DNA of 13,470 bases from an uncultured Oscillospiraceae bacterium (GTDB taxonomy: Bacteria > Bacillota > Clostridia > Oscillospirales > Acutalibacteraceae), in NCBI GenBank assembly GCA_910588935.1, contig CAJUSM010000070.1, forward strand, positions 1 to 13,470, given 5' to 3'. Positions 7,020 through 12,257 of this stretch are shown piece after piece. Numbering within the stretch: position 1 is the first letter of the stretch; the number at the start of each line of letters is the position of its first letter. Under the pieces are notes generated by a model. The model was given only the letters and a program-made list of their open reading frames with translations. It searched no databases and was not told where the DNA came from. The position numbers and the translations under genes are program-made.

Positions 7020-7436
7020 ATGGTAATGACCCTAGAGGCAGACTATGCCGTTCGGATTGTGGAATACTTAACCCGAAACCCCGGGCGCTGGGACGCCAGG
7101 ACCATTTCGGAGAGAATGCAGATTCCCCAGCGCTTTTGCCTAAAAATCCTTCGGGACCTGGTGGCCAGCGGCATGGTATGCTCCTTTAAGGGGGCAAAGG
7201 GGGGCTACTCCCTGGCCCGGCCCGCCGAAGAGATCACCCTGCTCCAGGTGATTGAGAGCGTAGAGGGGCCCTATATGCTCAGCCGCTGCCAAAAGGAGGA
7301 GTACAGCTGCGGCCGGGAGCACTGCCGGCTGCACAGTATTTACGAGCAGGTCTCCCAAACCGTGCGCAAGGAGCTGGGCAGCTACACCTTCGATGTTATC
7401 TGCGAAGCCCGGCAGGGAGAACCGGAGTCTTTGTAA
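7020..7436 (+). CDS. Rrf2 family transcriptional regulator with three cysteines
   Basis: This 138-residue regulator has the Rrf2 winged-helix architecture: MTLEADYAVRIVEYL at the N-terminus, a recognition helix near IPQRFCLKILRDLVASGMV (35-53), and the wing FKGAKGGYSLARP (56-68). A late segment contains Cys90, Cys97 and Cys102 (C-x6-C-x4-C) followed by RLHSIYEQV. In IscR and NsrR, three cysteines in this place bind an Fe-S cluster that senses iron-sulfur status, redox state or nitric oxide, so this protein probably does likewise. The target genes cannot be named. ATG 7020 has AGGTG five bases upstream; ATG 7026 is an alternative start. A dyad lies ahead and a long palindrome covers the stop codon. 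Confidence 0.93.
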   Translation: MVMTLEADYAVRIVEYLTRNPGRWDARTISERMQIPQRFCLKILRDLVASGMVCSFKGAKGGYSLARPAEEITLLQVIESVEGPYMLSRCQKEEYSCGREHCRLHSIYEQVSQTVRKELGSYTFDVICEARQGEPESL

Positions 7437-7454
7437 TGATATTATCATTACAAA
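7430..7454. promoter_or_regulatory. 25-bp perfect palindrome over the Rrf2 stop codon
   Basis: TTTGTAATGAT (7430-7440) is followed by ATT and then the exact inverse ATCATTACAAA (7444-7454). The arms are AT-rich and no T tract follows on the + strand, so a terminator is unlikely. Its core resembles the iron-regulator (Fur) type of dyad. A second 12-bp palindrome, AAAAGGCCTTTT (7454-7465), abuts it. The function is unknown. Confidence 0.6.
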
Positions 7455-7585
7455 AAAGGCCTTTTGCGCCAAAGCCCAAGGGATTGGGAACAAAAATACC
7501 CGGGCAATCATCCTGTGGCCCACAGGGCCAGGTACAGACCCGGATAAAAAATCTATATTAAGAAAGGAAGCGACATATTTTCAAA

Positions 7586-7663
7586 GGACGTGAACCCCAG
7601 CGATTTGCGTAGCGTGGCTATTGCAAATCTCACAAAATATATCCTGTAATAGCCAGCGCGTCC
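7586..7663 (+). ncRNA. Candidate structured leader RNA with H-type pseudoknot
   Basis: Four pairing blocks interlock. GATTTGC (7602-7608) pairs with GCAAATC (7623-7629), and TGGCTATT (7615-7622) pairs with AATAGCCA (7648-7655). The order 1-2-1'-2' is an H-type pseudoknot with loops of 6, 0 and 18 bases, the last A-rich. A closing stem GGACGTG (7586-7592) with CGCGTCC (7657-7663, one wobble) encloses it. A terminator-like hairpin and then a Shine-Dalgarno and ATG follow. This layout resembles a riboswitch. I could not match it to a class I know (for example c-di-GMP, preQ1, SAM-II, fluoride or ZTP). No clear promoter is visible; a poor TATTTT sits at 7576-7581. Confidence 0.45.
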
Positions 7664-7688
7664 GGCGGAGAACCCGCCGCCACTTTTT
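7664..7688 (+). terminator. Terminator-like hairpin in the leader of the DUF1062 fragment
   Basis: GGCGG (7664-7668) can pair with CCGCC at 7674-7678 or at 7677-7681, and TTTTT follows at 7684-7688. It begins at the base after the pseudoknot's closing stem and ends just before the AGGAG site of the next reading frame. That is the position expected of an attenuator. The 5-6-bp stem is modest. Confidence 0.5.
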
Positions 7689-7701
7689 CTTAGGAGACGC
7701 T

Positions 7702-7821
7702 ATGCGCTATGCAAAAGATTGCTGCCGTATTCTTCGCCGGTGCGGGGGATGCGGCAAAAAACAGGAATTCGTCAGCTCTGGCCGTTTTCGGGTAAACGCC
7801 AACGGAAACCGGCTGGCATAA
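7702..7821 (+). pseudogene. Truncated DUF1062 protein (N-terminal fragment)
   Basis: This 39-codon frame has AGGAG (7692-7696) five bases before its ATG. It encodes RRCGGCGKKQEFVSSG and then RFRVNANGNRL, which I recognise as the start of DUF1062 proteins, with a CxxC pair at Cys14 and Cys17. In full-length members the NANG.L stretch continues as a D-V-W-L-I-Y type strand with a second cysteine pair. Here a stop comes two codons after NGNR, and none of the three forward frames downstream resumes the family sequence. It is therefore a remnant, probably broken by a deletion, although expression as a small protein is possible. The function of DUF1062 is not known to me. Confidence 0.65.
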
Positions 7822-7861
7822 AAGCAGGCTGGGCCGCATTCTCAATGAATAAAAAGCCAGG

Positions 7862-7892
7862 CTTCTCCCCAAGGGAGAAGTCTTATTTTTTT
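7862..7892 (+). terminator. Strong rho-independent terminator after the DUF1062 fragment
   Basis: An 8-bp perfect stem, CTTCTCCC (7862-7869) with GGGAGAAG (7873-7880), has a CAA loop and is followed by TCTTATTTTTTT. It lies 40 bp after the fragment's stop and isolates it from the diguanylate cyclase gene. Confidence 0.9.
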
Positions 7893-8156
7893 GGCATACG
7901 GGTGAATCGGGGTATGGAGAGCGGGCTTTTCCACTTTTTTTGTCCAGAATACCATCTTTTTTGTGATTCCCCCTACCATTTCCACCCAAAATATGGTATT
8001 ATGTGGTTTAGGGTATGGTAAACGCATTGGAGAATTGGTATCTGCCGGTTCACAGAGAAAGATTTCTTCTCTGCCGCGTTCACAATACCGTCTTGCTTTG
8101 GGCAGAGCGGTTTTTTCCCACAATACCTGCTGCCGCTTTATTTTTTGGTGAGAGGA
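7893..8156. promoter_or_regulatory. Repeat-rich upstream region of the diguanylate cyclase gene
   Basis: No convincing gene or sigma-A promoter is visible in these 264 bp. GGTAT or its complement ATACC occurs seven times (7911, 7949, 7995, 8012, 8037, 8085, 8123). AATACCAT (7948-7955) and ATGGTATT (7993-8000) form an inverted pair. CACAATACC occurs twice (8081-8089, 8119-8127). Imperfect direct repeats TCTGCCGGTTCACA (8041) and TCTGCCGCGTTCACA (8070) flank a 7-bp hairpin (CAGAGAA 8053-8059 with TTCTCTG 8067-8073). Confidence 0.5.
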
Positions 8157-9569
8157 ATGATTGTGTTGGACAATTACACAAACAAAAAAGCCAGTCCTGT
8201 TCGAGGGGTGAAGGTTCGAACACTAAATGTTGTGATGATTTTGGTCTCTTTCATCCTTTATGTCCTGCTGCTCCTTGTCACCTTTGGCACCGCGAAAAAC
8301 TACGACAGCACGGTAAACGCCACCGGCCAGTATGTTCACTGCCGGGAAAACGCCAGCCAGGTTTCCGATGCCTCAGACTACCTTACCGAGCAGGTCCGGC
8401 TGTTCACCGTTACCCTGGACTCCACCCATGCCAAAAATTATTTTGAGGAGATCCAGGTTACCCGCCGCCGGGAAAACGCCCTGAATGAGCTTAACGACCT
8501 GGCCACCCCCCAGGCCCTTAGCTACCTGGAGTCCGCTTTGGAGTTTTCCAACCAGCTGATGGAGCGGGAGCTCTACGCCATGCGGCTAACCGCCGAGGCC
8601 AACCACATTCCCCCTATCTCTTTGGATAAGCAGGTAGAGGATGTGCAGCTGCATAAGGAGCACCTGGACCTTTCCCCCCAGGAAAAGGACGCCCTGGCCA
8701 AGGAAATGGTGTTTGGCTCCGAGTACCAGTCCCAAAAAAAGCTGATTGCCAGCAATGTAAACTCTTTCCTTACCGATGTGCTCCGCTCTACCCTGGACGA
8801 CCAGGAGTCGGGCATAGCCGCCCTGAATATCTCTATCTTTCTGGAGCGGGTGCTGTTCAGCGTGCTCTTTCTCCAAAACATCCTGGTTTTTGGGGTAATC
8901 AGCTTTCTGATTGTAAAGCCCCTGCAGGTTTATGTAAACTGCATTAAAGAAGAAAAGCGAATGGAGATTACAGGGGCCTACGAGTTTAAGTACTTAGCCC
9001 TTACCTACAACGATATTTACGAGCTAAACGCCGCAAACGAGGTGATGCTCCGCCACCAGGCCGAGCACGACCCCTTAACAGGCATTATGAACCGGGGGGC
9101 CTTTGACCATGTGCGGCAGCTGCTCAAAATCAAGTCCAAGCCTGTTGCCCTGCTGATGATGGATATTGACCATTTTAAGGAGATCAACGACAGCTATGGC
9201 CACGAAACCGGGGACCGGCTGCTAAAACGGGTGGCCAGGCTGCTGGAAGAAGGCTTTCGGTCTACCGACTTTATTGCCCGCGTAGGGGGCGATGAGTTCG
9301 CGGTGATTTTAACCGATATGGAGAACAACCAAAAGACCGCCATGGAGCAAAAGGTGCAGGCCATAAACAGCCTTTTGCTCCACCCCAAGGACAACCTTCC
9401 CCCAGCCTCTGTCAGCGCGGGGGCGGCCTTTTCGGAGCACGGCTTTTCTGACGAACTGTACCGGGAGGCAGACGCGGCCCTGTACCAGGTAAAGAAAAAC
9501 GGGCGCTGCGGGTGCCGCGTTTTCCAGCCCGGCACGCCCCTGGCAGAACAGGAGGAGGCCCAAAACTAA
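8157..9569 (+). CDS. Membrane-bound diguanylate cyclase (GGDEF)
   Basis: This 470-residue protein would make cyclic di-GMP from two GTP. A transmembrane helix at about 23-43 and a second at 232-253 enclose an extracytoplasmic region of about 185 mostly helical residues with no cysteine pair or named domain I recognise. A short linker leads to the GGDEF domain, with DPLTGIMNR at 305-313, DIDHFKEIND at 336-345 and the active site GGDEF at 377-381. The product-inhibition I-site RxxD is intact as RSTD at 368-371, five residues before GGDEF. Both sites intact predicts an active, feedback-inhibited enzyme controlled by an external signal. I chose ATG 8157, with GGTGA five bases upstream; GTG 8163 is possible. 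No phosphodiesterase or receptor is nearby, so its partner is outside the window. Confidence 0.93.
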   Translation: MIVLDNYTNKKASPVRGVKVRTLNVVMILVSFILYVLLLLVTFGTAKNYDSTVNATGQYVHCRENASQVSDASDYLTEQVRLFTVTLDSTHAKNYFEEIQVTRRRENALNELNDLATPQALSYLESALEFSNQLMERELYAMRLTAEANHIPPISLDKQVEDVQLHKEHLDLSPQEKDALAKEMVFGSEYQSQKKLIASNVNSFLTDVLRSTLDDQESGIAALNISIFLERVLFSVLFLQNILVFGVISFLIVKPLQVYVNCIKEEKRMEITGAYEFKYLALTYNDIYELNAANEVMLRHQAEHDPLTGIMNRGAFDHVRQLLKIKSKPVALLMMDIDHFKEINDSYGHETGDRLLKRVARLLEEGFRSTDFIARVGGDEFAVILTDMENNQKTAMEQKVQAINSLLLHPKDNLPPASVSAGAAFSEHGFSDELYREADAALYQVKKNGRCGCRVFQPGTPLAEQEEAQN

Positions 9570-9663
9570 GGCAGGCCCCCCTATCCCTTGCCCGGTGTGA
9601 CTCCCTCCCGGCTTTTTGCCGGCGCCAATTGCCTGCCGCCACTTGTAAGGAGGTCTTCCCCCC

Positions 9664-10833
9664 ATGCTTTCCCGGTTCAAAAACAGCTATTTCAGCTATG
9701 TGCTCCTGTATACCGGCTACTATTTGGTCTTCTCCCTGTACAGCTCTGTGCTGGCGGTATACCTGGCGGGCATTGGCTTGTCTGACCAGGAGCTCTCCCT
9801 TATTCTTTCGGCCGCGGGGGTTTTCTCCTTTTTTGTGGCCCCCATTTCCGGCTATCTTACAGACCGGGTAAAAAACCAAAAGCTGGTGGCGGGCCTTATG
9901 CTGGCCGGCATTGGGGGCTTTGCCCTGGTGTTTGCCCTGTGCAGGTCCCTTTGGGCCCTGTTTTTGCTCAACGGCATGGTAATGTCCCTGATCAACAGCA
10001 TTACCCCCTTTTGCGAGCGGGTGGCTGGCAACAGCAGCTACCGCTACGGGGTGCTGCGGGTATGGGGCACCCTTGGCTATGCGGCCGGGGCCCAGGGCGC
10101 GGGGCTGGCCATTGAAAGGCTGCCTGGCCCGGCGCTGTTTGTGCTGGTGGCCGGGGCCTGCCTGATTACCCTTATTGGCCTGGCCGGGGTAGAGCTGCGC
10201 CCCCAGGCCCCCGCCGCCGAGAAAGCCCAGGCTGAAAAAAAGGGGCCCAAGCTCTCCGCCCTGGCGGGCAACCCCCAGTTCTTCCTGTTTTTAGGGGCCG
10301 CGGCCCTGTTTGCCGGGTGTTCGGGGGTCAATATCAATTATTCCCCGGTGCTGCTCACCACCATTGGCGTGCCCACCGGCATGGTGGGCACTGTGCTGTT
10401 TTTCAGCACCCTGGTAGAAGTCCCCCTAATTCTGTTCTCTCACAAATTTATGGACCGGCTGGGGGGAAAAACCCTTACCGCCATCTGCTTTGTGCTGGCC
10501 ATTGCCCAGTACCTGGTGTACGGCCTGGCGCTCTCCCCTGCCGGGGTGGTGGCGGTTATGATTGGGATAAAGGCCATTGCCTCTACCCTATACATGATGC
10601 TGTGCCTTAAAATGGTGCGCTGCCTGCTGCCTGGGGGGCTTACCACCACAGGCCTGGCGGTGGTGGCGTCGGTTACCAATCTCTCTCAAATCCTGCTGCA
10701 AAACCTGGGGGGCTGGGTGGTAAGCGCCAGCGGCATTCGGGCCATGTACCTGGGCATGGCCATTCTATGCGGGGCGGGCCTGGCGCTTACCGGGTTTCTC
10801 CAAGTAAAAAACGAGGAAAAGGTGTTTGGGTAA
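9664..10833 (+). CDS. MFS transporter (MFS_1-like/LacY-type)
   Basis: This 389-residue, very hydrophobic protein has about twelve predicted transmembrane segments in two halves. They are joined by a charged cytoplasmic loop rich in Pro, Ala, Lys and Glu (about 177-203). The first half has the loop GYLTDRVKNQK (about 59-69), the typical position of the family's motif A. It then has YRYGVLRVWGTLGYAAG, which is characteristic of the MFS_1-like group that includes nucleoside and sugar symporters. The substrate cannot be read. AAGGAGGT (9647-9654) makes the start certain. It lies 94 bp after the cyclase gene with only a small CCGGC/GCCGG hairpin between, so co-transcription is possible. Confidence 0.88.
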   Translation: MLSRFKNSYFSYVLLYTGYYLVFSLYSSVLAVYLAGIGLSDQELSLILSAAGVFSFFVAPISGYLTDRVKNQKLVAGLMLAGIGGFALVFALCRSLWALFLLNGMVMSLINSITPFCERVAGNSSYRYGVLRVWGTLGYAAGAQGAGLAIERLPGPALFVLVAGACLITLIGLAGVELRPQAPAAEKAQAEKKGPKLSALAGNPQFFLFLGAAALFAGCSGVNINYSPVLLTTIGVPTGMVGTVLFFSTLVEVPLILFSHKFMDRLGGKTLTAICFVLAIAQYLVYGLALSPAGVVAVMIGIKAIASTLYMMLCLKMVRCLLPGGLTTTGLAVVASVTNLSQILLQNLGGWVVSASGIRAMYLGMAILCGAGLALTGFLQVKNEEKVFG

Positions 10834-10837
10834 GGCT

Positions 10838-10888
10838 GCCCCAAAGCCGGGCCACAGGCGAATTACGCCTGGCTTGGCTTTTGGGGGC
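10838..10888 (+). terminator. Long hairpin after the MFS gene, possible terminator
   Basis: GCCCCAAAGCC (10838-10848) pairs with GGCTTTTGGGGGC (10876-10888) apart from small bulges. An inner stem is CAGGCG (10855-10860) with CGCCTG (10866-10871). Only a weak T-rich stretch follows, so termination is uncertain. It starts four bases after the stop codon. Confidence 0.5.
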
Positions 10889-10907
10889 CTTTGCTCTTTG
10901 CGGGGGC

Positions 10908-11154
10908 GGGGAGTGTCAAAAACGAGGATCTTATGAGGGGAAGTGGAAAAATTTCGTTAGGTTGCGGGACGGTCGGGATTTCATCCCGAATTACTATTTG
11001 TTATGGATGGCCTCCGGCAAGGTCGTGGGGCGCCGCCCCACACCCCGCAGCCTTTGTAAAGGCTGGCGAAACTTTTCCCATTTTCTCACGGCATCTAAGA
11101 GCTGTGTTTTTTCTTCTCTAGCTTACCTTTATCTCCTCGTTCGGACACTTCCCC
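10908..11154. repeat. 247-bp self-complementary element (MITE-like or structured RNA)
   Basis: The ends pair as GGGG (10908-10911), AGTGTC (10912-10917) and AACGAGGA (10921-10928) with CCCC (11151-11154), GACACT (11144-11149) and TCCTCGTT (11134-11141). Inside, GGAAAAATTTCG (10945-10956) pairs 11 of 12 with CGAAACTTTTCC (11067-11078), and GCGGG (10964-10968) pairs with CCCGC (11044-11048). Three perfect 7-bp hairpins occupy the core: 10973-10989, 11025-11041 and 11049-11064. There is no believable protein. The GTGGGGC/GCCCCAC hairpin resembles dispersed intergenic repeats I have seen in GC-rich gut Clostridia. It could be a mobile miniature element or a non-coding RNA. Confidence 0.55.
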
Positions 11155-11168
11155 CCGGGCTTTTCCTG

Positions 11169-11197
11169 TTGAATTGCCTTGGAATCTGTGGTAAAAT
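11169..11197 (+). promoter_or_regulatory. Sigma-A promoter for the ATPase-ferredoxin-vorB genes
   Basis: TTGAAT (11169-11174), a 17-bp spacer and TAAAAT (11192-11197), with TG one base before the -10. Transcription would begin near 11204, about 44 bases before the GTG start. It lies just outside the folded element. Confidence 0.75.
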
Positions 11198-11247
11198 GAA
11201 AGGGAACTCGCTTAAAATCGCAAAAAAAGGGAGGGCTACCAGCCACT

Positions 11248-11916
11248 GTGAACCAAAATTTGACGATCCTCTGCGGCCACTATGGCTGCGGCAAAACCAA
11301 CCTGGCCCTAAACCTGGCCCTGAAAAAAAAGGAAAAAGGGGCCGTTACCCTGGTTGACCTGGATATTGTAAACCCCTATTTCCGTTCTTCCGACTACCGG
11401 GCCCTGCTGGCCCGCCAGGGCATTGGGCTGATTGCGCCGGTGTTTGCCGGCACCACCCTGGATACCCCCACCCTGCCTCCGGAAATCCACAGCATTTTCG
11501 CCCCAAACGCCGGGCAGGTTATTATAGACGCTGGGGGCGACGACGCCGGCGCCCTGGCCCTAGGGGGGCTAAGCCCCCGCCTTGCCCCCAGGGGCTATGA
11601 AATGCTCTATGTGGTAAACCGGTACCGGGCCCTTTCTCAAAGCCCGGAAGAGGCCCTGGCCTTGCTCCGGGAGATTGAGGCCGCCAGCCGGCTAAAGGCC
11701 ACGGGCATTGTAAACAACTCCCACCTGGGCCTGGAAACCCGCTGGGAAGACCTGGCGGCCGCCCAGGGCTTTGGGGAGGAAACCGCCCGGCTGGCAGGGC
11801 TGCCCCTTCTTTTTTCTACGGTTCCGGATTTTGTATTAAAAGGGGCCCCGGCGCCAAAGGGGTTTGTGGAAATCCGGCGGCACGTTACCTTTGCCTGGGA
11901 AGAGCAAGAGGGTTAA
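11248..11916 (+). CDS. P-loop ATP-binding protein of the MinD/CobQ-like class
   Basis: This 222-residue protein starts with a P-loop, GHYGCGKT at residues 10-17, followed by VDLDIVNPYFRSS (36-48) and a Walker-B-like IIDAGGDDAGA strand (about 91-101). This fits the SIMIBI class of ATPases (MinD, ParA, CobQ relatives), but the deviant Walker lysine of ParA/MinD (GKGGxGKT) is missing; His-Tyr-Gly occupies that position. No Fe-S cysteine motif is present. The start is GTG 11248 with GGGAGGG (11229-11235) 12 bases upstream. It sits directly before a ferredoxin and VorB and has its own promoter. A role in assembly or maturation of that oxidoreductase is plausible but unproven. Confidence 0.75.
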   Translation: MNQNLTILCGHYGCGKTNLALNLALKKKEKGAVTLVDLDIVNPYFRSSDYRALLARQGIGLIAPVFAGTTLDTPTLPPEIHSIFAPNAGQVIIDAGGDDAGALALGGLSPRLAPRGYEMLYVVNRYRALSQSPEEALALLREIEAASRLKATGIVNNSHLGLETRWEDLAAAQGFGEETARLAGLPLLFSTVPDFVLKGAPAPKGFVEIRRHVTFAWEEQEG

Positions 11917-11926
11917 GCCAAAAACC

Positions 11927-11969
11927 GCCGGCAAAGGCCTTAGCCCTAGAGGCTTCTTGTCTTGCCGGC
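11927..11969. repeat. Inverted repeat between the ATPase and ferredoxin genes
   Basis: GCCGGCAA (11927-11934) and TTGCCGGC (11962-11969) are perfect inverse copies, with an inner GCCT/AGGC pair. No T tract follows, so it may be a processing or partial-termination hairpin within a transcript. Confidence 0.5.
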
Positions 11970-12031
11970 ATCCGCCCCTGGTCTGCTCATCCCGGCCGCC
12001 ATCACTTTAACACAAGGAGGTCGCCATTTAC

Positions 12032-12241
12032 ATGGCCAAAATCATCATCGACGAAACCCTGTGCAAGGGCTGCGGGCTCTGTGCCAATGCCTGCCCTCTG
12101 CATATTATCGCCCTAAATACCGGCCGGCTTAACACCAAAGGCTATCATCCCGCCGGCCTGGTTCAGCCAGAAAAATGCGTGGGCTGCGCCGCCTGCGCCA
12201 CCATGTGCCCAGATTCCGCCATTACTGTGGAAAAGGAATAG
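12032..12241 (+). CDS. 2x[4Fe-4S] ferredoxin, delta-type subunit of 2-oxoacid oxidoreductase
   Basis: This 69-residue ferredoxin has two complete cluster motifs: Cys11, 14, 17 and 21 (CKGCGLCANACP), and Cys49, 52, 55 and 59 (CVGCAACATMCP). Each eight-iron ferredoxin motif also donates its last cysteine across the fold. Size and the KGYHP stretch near residues 36-40 fit the small delta (VorD/KorD-like) subunit that carries electrons from the thiamine-diphosphate centre to free ferredoxin. AAGGAGGT (12014-12021) lies 10 bases before the ATG. VorB starts 16 bp after its stop, so the two are clearly co-transcribed. Confidence 0.92.
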   Translation: MAKIIIDETLCKGCGLCANACPLHIIALNTGRLNTKGYHPAGLVQPEKCVGCAACATMCPDSAITVEKE

Positions 12242-12257
12242 AAAGGAGACTGCATTG

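Noticed and set aside
7430..7465. Terminator for the Rrf2 gene formed by the long palindrome
   Set aside because: The stem is AT-rich and is followed by A residues, not by T, on the + strand. On the - strand no T tract follows the hairpin either.
7586..7690. Assignment of the leader as a c-di-GMP riboswitch because a cyclase gene is nearby
   Set aside because: The conserved c-di-GMP-I and -II sequence blocks are not visible, and a strong terminator at 7862-7892 separates the leader from the cyclase gene.
7719..8021. 100-codon frame crossing the terminator at 7862-7892
   Set aside because: It overlaps the DUF1062 fragment in another frame, starts at TTG and crosses a strong terminator, and its sequence looks random.
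8015..8446. 143-codon frame starting MVNALENWYLPVHRERF
   Set aside because: It runs through the repeat-rich upstream region and then overlaps the cyclase in another frame, with no ribosome binding site and no family resemblance.
10908..11154. 6S RNA, RNase P RNA or tmRNA
   Set aside because: I could not find the conserved blocks of these RNAs. The nested stems do not match their known layouts.
10767..11357. 196-codon frame spanning the MFS end and the folded element
   Set aside because: It overlaps two clear genes in other frames and is low in recognisable protein features. The gap is better explained by the folded element and the promoter.
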